From NCBI GenBank assembly GCA_019059635.1, contig JAGVRJ010000012.1, forward strand, positions 248,001 to 312,000: DNA of 64,000 nucleotides, read 5' to 3'. Source of the DNA: Proales similis. Its lineage: Eukaryota; Rotifera; Eurotatoria; Ploima; Proalidae. Position 1 is the stretch's first letter, and the number at the start of each line of letters is the position of its first letter. Position numbers and translations under genes: made by a program. Below are positions 43,819-55,264 of the stretch, piece by piece. The notes beneath the pieces are model-generated. The model was not told the origin of the DNA. It saw only the letters and a program-made list of their open reading frames with translations, and searched no databases.

Positions 43819-46800
43819 TTAGACTTTTTCTGGTTTGAGTCGCTGGGCGAATTCAACTGCCACCTGGTAGATGAGAGAAAATTGGCTCTTTTTCAATCGA
43901 TCAGAGGTCTAGATTAGCTTTTAAGAAGGAATTTAGGACTTACTAAGTTGAAATTTTTCCTCAAAAACTCATCGTGGTCGTCCGTCGTCTGCTCGGCCTC
44001 TCGTCGATAGAATTTCGAAATGATGGCAAAACAGGCCATGTTCACATTGACCGTCTTTTCCACCATCGCCTGAAGCAGATTGAGAATGCAGACGCTTGTG
44101 ATGCAAGCCAGCTGTTGGTTGCTTCGGACGGTCGTTTAGACTTAAGCTCATCTCTCCAATGGCATTATAATCTCACCTGCAGACGAGGATGGTTCGCTCG
44201 TGAAAGCGGCTGCCGTCGTTGTAAATTCGCATGAGCAAATCGGCCACACTCTGCGCCTGCAGCTCAAGGCCATTGACCACCGCCTGTGTGAACGAGCACT
44301 CAATCTCGTCCTCGTCGCCCATCAGCTGTTTTTAAAGCACTCTTTCATTTGTTGTGACCAATCGATTAGAAAAGCTCACTTTGAACTGCACCGAGTTTTT
44401 CGTCAGCAGTTTGTCGCTGAGCACAAGTTGCTCGCTAAAGTCGGCCAAACGAGTGCGGCCGATCATTCTGTCCAGTCTGAAATTGCTCTGGTTTATTTGA
44501 ATGACCAGATCGGCATGCTGTCTGAGCACGAGCTCAATAAGCTCGTCGTGACTGTTCAGATCGTCGACGATCACAGTCAAATCACCCGGGCTGTACATGT
44601 CCTAATCGGTTGAAGCAATTCAGAATCGGAGCACAATTGCGATCTATCAAAGTTTAAATTACAAATTCGTGCACATTGCTCTGGAGCTTGAGCTCTTTGA
44701 AAAAGCCAAATTTAGAGCGATGGAGAGGATCGAGCCGTGCAAAGGTTCATACCTCTACTGAGGGACATGCTCGACCGGGTCTTGGCCTCGATGAAGCATT
44801 TCCTCCTCAGCTCCTTGAAATTCAAGTTGAGTCCTTTGTCAGCTCAAGCGCAGGCAGATTCGATAGCTAACCTGGAGATGGTTGGCCAATATGGGCTGCT
44901 TGACCACCATTCCCTCTTTCATCAGTGACTGGTACTTGTCATGGACGTCTTTAAGGAACAAGTCGCTGTGAGAGTCGAGTGAAACCAATGCGTTCAGGTA
45001 GATATGCTTGTATTGGTTCTAGGCGCGTGGTCGTCGTCTAGTTATAGTCGTTCATTATTCAACTGGATTGGGGCAATCACCTCGGTGACATCAAACGTGG
45101 CCAAGAAGCGGCGTTTCTTCTCGCACATCTGCTCGCTCCTCAACAATCGGAACGCGCTTTCGATCGACAGTCGACTCATTGATTTAAGCTCGTCGTAAGT
45201 TGCATCGCACAGAATGAACGTGAATATTCGATTCTTGGCTCTTTTCGCAATGGCAGTATAAGAATGTGAGCAAGTCAGGTCTTGAGGAGAGAGAGAGAGA
45301 GATTCAGCTTTACTCACTTTGACGAGAGCAAGTATCTGGCTACGGGTCGGAGACGATCGCGCGGATAGTCGGCATAGCCCCGGTTCGCAAAGCCGCCTAT
45401 TCGCTTGCCTGACTGCTCGTCCGTTTGTGGATTGTTCAAGTTGAGAATGTTGAGAAATTTGAGAAAGTTGAAACTCTCGCTCGGCACGTGGCTGTCGAAC
45501 GCCCAAAAGCGGTAGACGCGAACCTCGTGTGCCGTCTCACTGCCTCCGACACGATTCAAGTCGAATATCTGAACGCTAAAGTTCAAGTAGCGATAAGCGA
45601 CTGCAAATGTCACATTCAGATTTCGTCGGGCGCCGAGCTCGCCGGCCAGCTCGTGATTGTAAATAAACGAATAACTCTTGGCGAACTTCGAGGATGAGAA
45701 TCTATGTCCGATCAAAGGCATGAAGGCAGTTACTTGGGACTCGTCCAGCTTGTCCTCCAGCAGCACGATGTTGTTTATCTTTTGCTCGTAGACCATCGGC
45801 CAGAACAGCTCTTTGTTCTTCCCTTCCGGCTCGAACGGAATGTACTGCTTGGTCTCTTGATAGCCCTGTGTCGCCATATTATGAGGCCATATTCTGATCT
45901 GTTCTGTCAATCAGCATGCTTACAGTGAATTCGGAACAAACGAACGGCTGGTCAATGATCAAGTCGACGTTCTGCGTGCTTTCGTTTGTTTGCGTCAAAT
46001 TGTCGCTTTTGATGTAGTGAACTGTCAACGCCTGCGATTGGCGGTTGAACAAGGCACAGAGTTGTGGCTGTTTGCGGTCGACTTACGTTCAACTCTTCGC
46101 CAAACGAATTCTCTTTCAGGCGTTTTAGAGTTTGATCGAAGACCAGATTGGATGGAATGGGCAAGAAGATTGGACCCAGCGAGTTGGGCCCTTTGTCTTT
46201 TTTACGCAACTCGTTCAGCTCGGTCGGCATGCTCAGATAGAAGTTGGCCGGCATTAGTTTCCTAAAGCCGATTACACTGAAAAAAAAATTTATTCGTTTG
46301 ACTGGAACCAGAAGACGGCGGGAGACGGCAATAGAGAGAGAGAGAGAGAGAGAGTGCTTGCCTTGGCATTACTGGACCACACAGAACGTAAATGAGGTTT
46401 TTCAGCATTCCTCCCTGATCGAATGGGTTGAGTACGACCTGCTGCTTGCCGTCTTTGTTGGTGAATCGGCGTTTTATCTTATCGCGTTAAAAGTTGATGG
46501 CCGATCGTAAAAATGCCCGATGGCTGCAGACTCACTCGTTCATTTGTGGTTTTCTCGTTCAAAATGAACATCGAATGCACACCGGCCATGCCGAACATGT
46601 TTATCATGAGGAAGAACGCGAATATCATAATCAGAATGGTGAATGCGGTCAAGGAATTTGTTTTCAAAAGCGAGCTAGAGAAAAAAGCGAGAAAAAGGAT
46701 ATCTGACGACGCTGTCTCTGAAGGCGAGTCCTGGCTCCATTGTTGCTAGACCTTGTCTCAGCTAGAGCAAGAGCTTGCAATGATCGCGAGAGTTAAGAGA

Positions 46801-47849
46801 GCGCTTACGGTGGCCCAAGGCAGTCGCTGAGCAAGCCAGACCGTACAGGCACGTGAATGCGGTGAACACGAGGAACCAGTAAAAGTTGCGGTAATTTCGC
46901 GCTCCGACACAGTTGCTCACCCAAGGACAGTGATGATCGAAGCGTGCTATTTAAGGTTTAGATCAGATATGTCCAGCCCGATTTGATTTCAATCGGTCAC
47001 GACCTACCCACACACATGTTGCAAGTGCCTTGTGGTCCGAGACCATTCAGACGTTAGTTTTCAATTCGAGAGAGAGAAAGGAAAAAGAGCTAAAGCTCAC
47101 CACAATGGACTGTGCGAGGCGGACGATAGAACTTGCATGTGGTCTATTGGTAACCAGCAGAAATTCAGACTAAGGCCACAGAGACCAGAGAGGCCCAAAC
47201 GACTCACGCAGAATTTTATTTCGTAGTCGGTGTCCTTGATCGCAATTCTCTTCGGAAAAGGAGTCGGGTAGTAGACGCCACTGATGTCCACTCGGATGTC
47301 TGCAATTTCAGGCGATTTGAGCAAACGATTTGAATCAAGTGATTGTGCAGGTTTACTGTTGGCCTTTTCTATTTCGAAGGCCTCCTGGGCCGAGGCGCGC
47401 GGAAGAAAGCCGGGATCCGAGAACGCAGTCAACAGGTAATTTGAAATGGCGAACGTGAGAATGATGCCTCCGACAATTGGAAACACTGGATTTAAATTGA
47501 TTGCCAAGTAGACGCCGCTTAAGGTCAGTCAGTGGATTAGAGGAGCGAGAGCACTTGCAAATGTAAAGGGCTTTACTCAAAGCCGAGGTGAAGGCCCGAC
47601 GGAATGATCATGAGCGCAAGCACTCCGGGAATGGCCAGCCAGTTCTTGCTCGTGTACAGACGACCGCCCAAGCAGAATGCCACTCGGCCAGGGAATATCT
47701 ACGCATCAGGATTGAGCGAGGAAGGACCAACTAGCAAGCAGTTGATCTCACGTTACCTTCCAATGAGGCAGCTGATCTGATCCCGACGACGGCGATTCAG
47801 ACTCGGATTGTGTCGGACTGGCCCTGGAGCGGCTCGAAAACCATCTCAT
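43819..47849 (-). CDS. DHHC palmitoyltransferase joined in frame to a tandem degenerate PTP module (~920 aa)
   Basis: Twenty exons stay in phase: 47849-47757, 47698-47577, 47517-47357, 47299-47208, 47143-47101, 47028-47008, 46946-46809, 46717-46536, 46477-46362, 46276-46087, 46031-45924, 45865-45318, 45240-45081, 45006-44872, 44813-44759, 44694-44663, 44601-44380, 44325-44177, 44094-43944, 43863-43819. The first nine encode a ZDHHC9/14/18-like S-acyltransferase: IFPGR, membrane helices, [10 protein letters not shown], the zinc cysteines, DHHC at 181-184, TTNE and LCGPVMP. The remaining exons encode two PTP-like domains. D1 keeps [16 protein letters not shown] and [18 protein letters not shown] (WPD loop changed, Asp546 kept) but has LCDATYDEL at the catalytic loop (Cys616). 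D2 ends VEKTVNVNM and [11 protein letters not shown] like a real D2 but has TILVCSVCIL (Cys855) instead of HCX5R. Both look catalytically dead. The two halves meet at a GC-AG intron (46277-46361); they could instead be separate transcripts, the second starting at ATG 46254. Confidence 0.68.
46289..46294 (-). terminator. AATAAA inside the intron joining the DHHC and PTP halves
   Basis: TTTATT on the plus strand reads AATAAA on the minus strand, 11 nt before the TTTTTTTTCAG acceptor at 46277. Reading through the GC donor gives a stop at 46272-46274, so use of this signal or nearby ones could yield a DHHC-only form. Confidence 0.4.
46333..46354. repeat. (AG)11 microsatellite in the joining intron
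   Basis: Pure AG (CT on the coding strand) run just after the GC donor of the 85-nt intron. Confidence 0.9.
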
Positions 47850-48691
47850 TGTCTGAGGCGAGCGGACCAACACACCAATGGTGGACGAGGTGTCTAAATT
47901 TGGCTCTTTTGTGAAAATGAGCACACGAAAGAAATGAGCGAGCGATGAGAATTCTTGTAACTATGAGACTTATGCGAGGCGCTTATTTATGACGTCGATG
48001 ATGCTTCGTCGTACCTGCTTGAGTAATAATTTGCATTTAATTTCGTCCGAATTTCCATTTTACGCACCAGCTCACAACAAGTCTCGCAATAGTCACGGTG
48101 ACCAGAAAGCACGAGACACACTCGGCCTATCACTCCATTCGGCTTGATTTGAGCCTGCCACCGATCTCGAGCTCTTCACACCATGAATTATCGACTCGGT
48201 GGCCAGCAGAGGGCTGCAAGCTGCGAGCGCTCCTCACTAACAAGCGTGCCGGCCCCGTCGTAAAACTCTGCGATTGCTAGAAAACCAGTCGGTGGGCCTT
48301 CGACCCAGCAGCATCTCTCCAACTCATTTTCTGTTTTAAATTTGGCCTTAACAACTTCGAGCTGCGCTATAACAGTTCAAACGTCCTTTGAATGTTAATT
48401 ATGTGTGTTGTGAATAATTTTCTCCTTCTTCTTCTAGAGCAGTTTTTAATTTTTTTTTTTGGTGTTGCAGTTGGAAATTATTTAAGTGAACGGTGCACGA
48501 GCAATGCCGGTGGTGATGGCGAATAATTTGAGCGACAGCAAAGGCCATTAAGCTTAACCAAATGTCAAATCGTTATCGCCCTTCTTCTCTTCGTTGTTTT
48601 TTTTATTTCTAAAAACATTGACCAAAAAGTGCCAATCAAACCCTAACCAATGATGGTTGTTAAAATGAAACTAAACAGCCAAAGCAAAGTC
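47850..48691. other. Spacer upstream of the DHHC-PTP gene
   Basis: 842 nt without a supported gene. Contains the DHHC-PTP promoter and, at 48602-48607, TTTATT (AATAAA on the minus strand), the likely thymidine phosphorylase poly(A) signal 85 nt after its stop. A T10 run lies near 48450. Confidence 0.5.
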
Positions 48692-50483
48692 TTAATCAAA
48701 GTCGATTATTCGCTTGATAAGTTTCTCGACCGCTACAGGCTCTTGGCTAATCTCAAATGCGGCGGAGAGCTTCTCTTCGAAAGCAGACGGGAAGCGTTCA
48801 CAATTGTGGTAGACCTCGATCAGCGGCTCGTCTTCAATTGTCACAATAGTTCAGCAGCAGCAGAGCAAATAGAAAAAGCGAACTTTGTTGGCTTACTTGC
48901 GTCTACTCGAGCGCCCAGTCGCTTTAGGAGGCGAATGCCGACCTCGAAGCTGATCGCGTCGCCTGCCTTTGCTCGTCCGGCGCCCAACTGACAGCAAACA
49001 GTGCCAAGGTCAAGTGCGTCGATTCTCTTCAAATATCCTAGCTCGCACGGCGTTTGAGCTCAACTTGGCGTGATTTTGTTTGGCATGAATCGAGTTACTC
49101 ACCGGCGCGAGAAGCTTTTATTTGAGTAGAGTACAATGCCCTCTTGCTGAACACAATCGAGTAGTTGCGCTTGTCACAGAGCTGTTCGGCAAGGCTCGGA
49201 TGCACGCCTTGACCGACCAGCATCTGCTTGAACTTGGCCAACGCTTCTCCGTTGCGCAACTTTGCGCTTATCATTTGAACACCTTCGGCCAGAGTCTTGA
49301 CGCGTCTGGCCTTTAGCAGCAAATAGCCGCCTGGTCGGAGCCGAATGAATAAGAGTCAGTAATGGCCTCTCTTGCTGCTCCTTACCAAAATTGGTGACCA
49401 ACTCTTCGAGGTCAGGACTTATCTCGCCGTGCAGGCAGTTTACAGTCTCCTCGATCTCAATCTGGTTGCCGATCGTAGTTCCGATCGGATTGTCATGTTT
49501 TGTTAAAAACACTCCTGATCGAATGCCCAGTCGGCGCGATATTTGAACCTGCGTTAGCGCAAAATCAACTGCCCTGGCTGCTGGAGCGGTCAGAATGAGC
49601 AAACGAAAAAGCTCACCATGTAGTCGGCGAGCACCTCGGCATCGTCAAGTGTTTTCATGAACGCGGCTCGGCCAACCTTGACGTCCTGAGCGCAAATGCT
49701 TCAAGATGCAGCATTCCATAAAACTTGAGAACGGAGCCTACCAAAACCAGCGCGTCCAGATTTTCGATCGCTTTTTTGGACACGATCGAAGCTGATTGTG
49801 TTCGATTAGTGAGTCTTCAAGTCGCTTAGATGAGCAGATTTGAATTATTGCACTTACCGGCTATGAGAGGAACGCAGTCCACGGTGCAGGTCACATCCCG
49901 AGTGGCGTAAATGACCTTGTCGGCTGGATTTAGTTCATTGGTCTGAGCCACAATGCAGCAGCCCACTGTCTCCACGACCGTTTCGATTTGTTGCGCGGAG
50001 AGATTGGCGTTGAAGCCCGGTATGGACTCGAGTTTGTCCAGAGTGCCGCCGGTAAAGTCCAAGCCCCGTCCACTAATCATGGGAACCTTGAGACCGCAGG
50101 CGGCCAAGGCAGGCGCCAACGGCAGCGAAACTTTGTCGCCCACTCCGCCCGTGCTGTGCTTGTCCACCATTGAGCCTCTGAATCGACTCCAGTCGAACTG
50201 GCCGCCGCTGTTCATCATCGAGCGTGTGAACAAATACGCCTCTTCATAGGTCATGCTCTTGAAGTAGATGGCCATGAGCATGGCGCCTTGATGCAACCCT
50301 TGAGCCGGGCCAGACAAACCAAAGAATCAAATCTTGCTGCTTACCCAGCTGGCTCTCTTGAATGATGTTGTTGTTGCGGTCGCACACCGAACGCACAAAG
50401 AATTCGATCTCTTCGGATGTGAGCTCGCCTCCGTTTCGCTTCTTGAGTATCAAGTCCGGCACTCGATATTTCTTCGCCTCCAT
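48692..50483 (-). CDS. TYMP: Thymidine phosphorylase
   Basis: Orthologue of thymidine phosphorylase/DeoA, which splits thymidine and deoxyuridine with phosphate to a base and deoxyribose-1-phosphate in the cytosol. Eight exons: 50483-50345, 50298-49858, 49791-49742, 49685-49617, 49548-49386, 49330-49103, 49037-48897, 48831-48692 (456 aa). The family signature is intact: GAMLMAIYFKSM, SGGQFDW, the phosphate/substrate segment VDKHSTGGVGDKVSLPLAP, PMISGRGLDFTGGTLDKLES and DVTCTVDCVPLIAG, then a C-terminal alpha/beta domain with GAGRAKAGDAISFEVG. The start MEAKKYRVPDLILKKRNGGEL aligns directly with the catalytic domain, with no N-terminal extension of the kind seen in the human protein. Sequence similarity to animal as well as bacterial enzymes, plus eight introns, argues against contamination. 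Confidence 0.93.
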
Positions 50484-51381
50484 TCTGGGCCTCTTTTGCG
50501 CTGCCTTTGCTTCTGCTGTCTACAAACAAATTGCAAATTTCATCCAGAGCACGAGGTTTTGAGCAATATGGCTCGCCGCTTCATCGAACAGTTAAAGGTT
50601 CTGTATACACGCGGAGCGGTGCGCGAGAAGAAAAATTTTCTCTTCATCTCTCTAATTTGAGCGCGAAAAGCGTAGAAAGAGATCTTCGCTCCGTCAATTT
50701 CGCTCGCTTGCTGGGCCGTGTTCTCTTTTAGAACGATTCTTTCGGCGCGAGTCGGCAGAGGCATTTCGCTAATCGTTGCCGGCCGAATGAAAACACTCTC
50801 GACTTAAACCGTTGACGGTGCGACTTGAAGCAACATCATCCTCGCTAAAGCGGATCGTTGATTCAACAAGTTACGTAAGAGCAAGACCGTGAACGGATTC
50901 AAGTCGACACTCCTCGATGTGCAAGTGTTGGCGGCGAGCACGTACTGTCTATCCTATTCGCAATGCTTACACACGTTCGGCTTTAATCCCTCTTTAGGGA
51001 CAGTTCTTATGCAATAATCTTTATGCGCATTAGCGCTGAACCGGATATGGCCGACCTGACCTAGTCGGCATTATCAGCGTTTAATTAGCTTGGCCTCTTC
51101 TTTAATTATCCACTCGAGCGAACAGGCGGAAGACGTCGCGCCGACTGGCCCTTATCTCTCTCGCTATCTTTAGACCCCCCCCCCCCCTCGCTCGGTCTGG
51201 ACGACATCTCGCTGATCAATCAGTAGACACCTGGGCGCCGAATCCAATGAAAAGAGAGGAAATTTATTAAAAAATTCTGCTGATGGTCCAAAACTTGATG
51301 ACAATGGGCGCAACTCTAAACTGGTGGTTTTATTTTTCTAAGCACTTTGAGAGGACAAGAAACGCCAATATGAACGGTCGC
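50484..51381. other. Spacer between thymidine phosphorylase and PDH E2
   Basis: 898 nt without a gene. Includes a C13 run (51175-51187) and, at 51263-51268, TTTATT (AATAAA on the minus strand), the likely PDH E2 poly(A) signal. Confidence 0.5.
51175..51187. repeat. C13 homopolymer
   Basis: Thirteen consecutive C, the longest G/C homopolymer in the window. Confidence 0.9.
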
Positions 51382-53103
51382 TCAAAGCAACATGCTAGCC
51401 GGGTTCTCCATGTATCGCTTAAAGTGCTGCAGCCATCTGGCGCCGACCGCACCGTCGACAACTCGATGATCACAGGACAGAGTCACGCTCATGATTGTCG
51501 CAGTTCGATGTCCGCTCTTTTGATCGGGCACCACTCGACGCTCGGTGCCGCCGACGGCCAAGATGCACGCCTGTGGCGGATTGATCACGGCCGCGAACGA
51601 CTTGATGCCAAACATGCCCAAATTTGAGACGGTGAACGTGCCTCCCTGGTACTCGTGCGGCTGCAGCTTGTTCTCTCTGGCCTTTTGCGCAAGAGAGGTA
51701 ACGTCAAAGTTGATGCTGGCCAGGCCCTTGTTCTCGGCTCCGAAAACGATCGGAGTGATTAGGCCGTTGTCGGTCGCCACGGCCACGTTTATGTCTACAG
51801 TGTTGTACCTGTTGGCGGCCAGCTCATGCGTCAGACAATGCACATTCACAGTTGAATCGATTGGCGTCTTACTTTCGAATGAACGTGTCCATCCAGGCTG
51901 AATTGGCTTCGGGCACTTTCTTGCAGGCCATGGCAGATGCTTTGATGACCAGGTCGTTCACTGAGATCTTCATGTTGTCCTTGACCATTTGTTCATTGAG
52001 CTGCTGTCTCACCCTGTTTGGGGCGTCAATTTTACATCCAGAGTTATCGCATTCTCCTTTACTTACTTGAGCGCTTCGTCCAGCTCAACTTCTACTGTCA
52101 AATAGTAGTGCGGGATTGTCTGTTTGGACTGAGTAAGTCTCTTGGCTGTGACAGCGCGGTAGTTGTTGATGTCAACATCATCGAAGCTTTGATCTCTTAG
52201 CGGCTGTGTCTGGGCAGCTGGCGCACTCGCGACAAAGTTAATTACATCGTCGGCACGCACTTGCTGGTCAGGGCCGAAGGGCTGCACCAGAGCGAGGTCG
52301 ATATTTCGCTCTGCCGCAAGCTTCTTGGCCAGAGGAGTGGCGAAGATTCGGCCTTGACGTGGGGCAGCTGCGCTGGCTTGCTTGGCTGGCGCACTGGTCG
52401 GTTTGGGAGGCGGTGGTGGTGGCGGAGAGGACTTTTTGGGCGAAGAGACATCGATGACATCGGGCGCGCTGCTTGAAGCTGCCGGCTGAGGAGCTTGAGG
52501 TGCTGCGGCTGGCTTGGCTGCTGCCGCTGCGGCTTCAGCCTTGAAGTCAGCGAACGCAGCAATGTCTTCCTGATTTGGCACCATTACGCACAAGAGCTGA
52601 CGATGCGACGAAAACGGTCAATAGGGGCCGATCGATAACTGAAGCATCAAAAAGGAGCTTACTGTCTTGAGGGGGATGTCCTTGGTCTTTTCTGCGACCA
52701 GAATCTTGGCCAAATAGCCTTCCTCTTCGGCCTCCAGACCCATGGTGGCCTTGTCGGTCTCAATTTCGGCAATCAAATCGCCTTCGGCAACGTGATCTCC
52801 TTCTTTTTTGGCCCATCGGGCGATGGTGCCCTGCTCCATGGTCGGCGACAATGCGGGCAGGCGAATGAGCGTGTGCTCAGGCAGTTTGCCACCACTCGAG
52901 TACATTCTCATGGGCAGTCTGAGGCTTAGCTCTCTTGCTCGCCTCAATGGAAGAGTTCTCTCCTGTTCCATGTTCGACGAGCAGAGAATTCGACCAGAGG
53001 CCGAGTGGTGTAGCCGCACGACCAGAGCACGAGCCTGATGGCTGCGGCTTATTTGACGGCTGTTGGCGACCAGCAAGCGGTTGGCAGGAATCAAGCGCTG
53101 CAT
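51382..53103 (-). CDS. DLAT: Dihydrolipoyllysine acetyltransferase, PDH complex E2
   Basis: E2 core of the mitochondrial pyruvate dehydrogenase complex, moving the acetyl group from lipoyl-lysine to CoA. Four exons: 53103-52663, 52596-52067, 52013-51873, 51808-51382 (512 aa). The N-terminus is Arg/Ser-rich without acids (presequence of about 75 residues). One lipoyl domain carries the lipoylated lysine in [10 protein letters not shown]; vertebrate E2p has two. A Pro/Ala-rich linker with a PPPPPPP run follows, then the E1-binding domain ([20 protein letters not shown]) and the catalytic domain with [25 protein letters not shown] and the active-site [15 protein letters not shown]. The end ENPASMLL matches the family exactly. 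Confidence 0.95.
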
Positions 53104-54026
53104 TCTAATTTCTATTGTTCACGATTTCTACGACCAAACAAGCGGCAAGAGCTTTAGTAGCATTAAAGAGCGAAATGTGATTTAGTAGCATCGTTCCTAT
53201 GTTAATTTGGCGTCTCTGCAATTAAACGAATTTAGATTTGCAATCCGTCGACGCTCTCTTACAAAACCAGCAGCAGCAGCCCTGCTCTGCTTTGGAGCGA
53301 GCGACCAGGTCCACAGTTTCGTCCTTATTCTCATCGCCCGAATCGTTTGGCAAACAACTCTTTCTAAACACGCTTTCGGGATAGGAGGATCATTTTTTTG
53401 TCGATTCAATTTCAATCAGATCGCGAGTAGGGCTCGGTCTCAAGACTCTAAAAGAAACGACCACAAACCCCGACACTGGATGCTTCTAGTTTAGATCAAT
53501 TAAGACAGAAAAAGTTGCATCAAATGGGCACGAATTTTTGCGATTCTGGCCCAAAAGAGCCGATCGACTTGGTCGAGAGTCATTTTAAAAAGGCAGTCGG
53601 GTATTTTGGACGCATTCAAGTGGACGGGAAGCAGATCAGCTGACGCATGATGGAGAAGTGTTTTCTATTTAAACTTTGCTAATTATCGAATCGAATGGTC
53701 GCGTGAAAGAACGGAGAGGGGGCGGCAGGGTTTCGAAGACAAGATGCATTTGCGTTCAAAAATGAGCATTCTGGAATGGTCGAAAGGGAATGACAAGGAA
53801 GAGGGAAGGTCGAATTGAAATGAGTGAATTATGATTCATAAGCAGCTCCGACATGAGCCAACCATTTCGGTTATAAAGCCGAGTGTGAATGCGCCAATTT
53901 GCGCCGTTGAATAAAAGCGAAGAATTTCGAAAAATAGACCTGTGCTCGCCAGGGCCACCGCCATCGCTCTGCTTTGTTTAAAAATTTCTCGTTCGCAGAT
54001 AATTTAGATCTGAAAAAGCGAAAAAG
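53104..54026. other. Divergent intergenic region PDH E2 / tetraspanin
   Basis: 923 nt, no gene supported on either strand. Should contain both promoters. Confidence 0.5.
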
Positions 54027-54728
54027 ATGCTCGGCAGTCGAGCCATACTTCTAATCCTGAACGGATTCTTCTTCTTGCTCGGCGTCGGAGTCATGTCAAT
54101 AGGCCTATGGTCGCAATATGACAAGAACTTCGCCACGCTGTGGAATTCGCTCGAAGTGAGCAAGATAATTGAGGCGCGCGGTCTTAACGGCGCCAGTGTG
54201 CTGCTGATCGTGAGCGGCGTGGCCAGCATCGTAATCAGCTTCATCGGCCTGTTTGGCGCATTGAAGAAGAGCAGAAACTTCCTGACCGCTTACAGTCTGC
54301 TGATGTGCATCATTCTGGTGCTGGAGATCGCCGCCGCCTCGGTGTTCATCTCTTACAACAGCCAAGCACGCGCCGAGCTCAACATCGGCCTCAACAAGAC
54401 CGTGGCTCAAATCAACAAGGACAACGACCCGGCCGCAGTCGAGGTCATGAAAACTGTTCAGAGTGTCTTCAAATGCTGCGGCTGCAACGGCCCGAGCGAC
54501 TACACGAATTTGACTCTGCAGGCCTCGTGTGAGACTCCTGCGTCGACCAGCGAGCACAAGGACTACTACCAGGTCGGCTGCTACAAGGCCATCACCACCT
54601 ACATAAACTCGCATCTGCCCATTCTCATCGGTCTGGCCATAACTCTCATCCTGTTCCAGATCTTTTGCTTGGCCATCACCATTCGCACTTGCGCCGCGCT
54701 CAGACACGAAGGCTACCAGGACATTTGA
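54027..54728 (+). CDS. Tetraspanin (233 aa)
   Basis: Single-exon tetraspanin, a four-helix membrane organiser of the cell surface or endosomes. Four hydrophobic segments are clear (about residues 6-26, 53-75, 86-108 and 200-224), with a small and a large extracellular loop. The large loop has the defining CCG motif in KCCGCNGPSDY, plus further Cys at about 171 and 188, giving four loop cysteines. Cytoplasmic juxtamembrane Cys residues (for example near RTCAALRHEGY) are possible palmitoylation sites. The C-terminus EGYQDI could act as a sorting tail. The subfamily is not clear from sequence. Lack of introns is unusual for this family. Confidence 0.92.
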   Translation: MLGSRAILLILNGFFFLLGVGVMSIGLWSQYDKNFATLWNSLEVSKIIEARGLNGASVLLIVSGVASIVISFIGLFGALKKSRNFLTAYSLLMCIILVLEIAAASVFISYNSQARAELNIGLNKTVAQINKDNDPAAVEVMKTVQSVFKCCGCNGPSDYTNLTLQASCETPASTSEHKDYYQVGCYKAITTYINSHLPILIGLAITLILFQIFCLAITIRTCAALRHEGYQDI

Positions 54729-55264
54729 AATGCCTGCTCATGCTTCTATTCTCAATATTTACCGTTTTTTTCTCAAGTTTTGTCGTCTGGCTCTAAAGCG
54801 GCTTGACTCTCAAAAGTCACTAATTCAATCAAGCAAAAAACCCTAAAAGCTTAAATGCGATCAAACCGGCGTTATGTATTCATCACTAATTGAGTCGTTC
54901 CGGCCAGAAAACCAACAAGAAAAGACTTTTTTCGTGTAGCAATAAACTTCGATCAATTCCCATGTGAACATGTTTTCTTTGCTCCAAGTATTGACTCGCT
55001 GCTTCGTTTGTTCTGGACGGGCCTCGTCAAATTGTGGCGGATTTCAAACTGCCTTTAAGAAATCTCGTGCGCACATTTCAAGCGCGCGCGAGCTCTCTCC
55101 TCTCAGCCGGTTGCTTCGCGTTTCTATGGCACAACTCTTCGTCTCGATCGATTTTTTATTAGCTCTTTCATAAGTAATCACTGCTCAATAGAGAGCTGAA
55201 CTCGAGCATCTTAACCGCTTAAACTTTGAAGAAGAAAACCTGAAGAAACGAGCCTCTGGCCGTA
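54729..55264. other. Spacer between tetraspanin and NACHT-WD40 gene
   Basis: 536 nt: tetraspanin 3' UTR to about 54960, then upstream sequence of the next gene. An open frame at 54964-55173 has no recognisable features. Confidence 0.5.
54941..54946 (+). terminator. Poly(A) signal AATAAA of the tetraspanin
   Basis: AATAAA 213 nt after the stop. Confidence 0.55.

Noticed and set aside
45841-45924. Stop codon followed at once by ATGGCG, suggesting a new gene inside the PTP region
   Set aside because: A standard 58-nt intron (45866-45923) joins the flanking exons in phase and restores the PTP alignment.
46693-46702. Minus-strand ATATCCTTTT, a perfect U12-type 5' splice consensus
   Set aside because: Using it would need a 28-nt intron with no branch site. 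A normal acceptor at 46718-46719 gives a continuous frame through this sequence.
48692-50483. Thymidine phosphorylase as a bacterial transfer
   Set aside because: It has eight exons with the same small introns as its neighbours and animal-like motifs.
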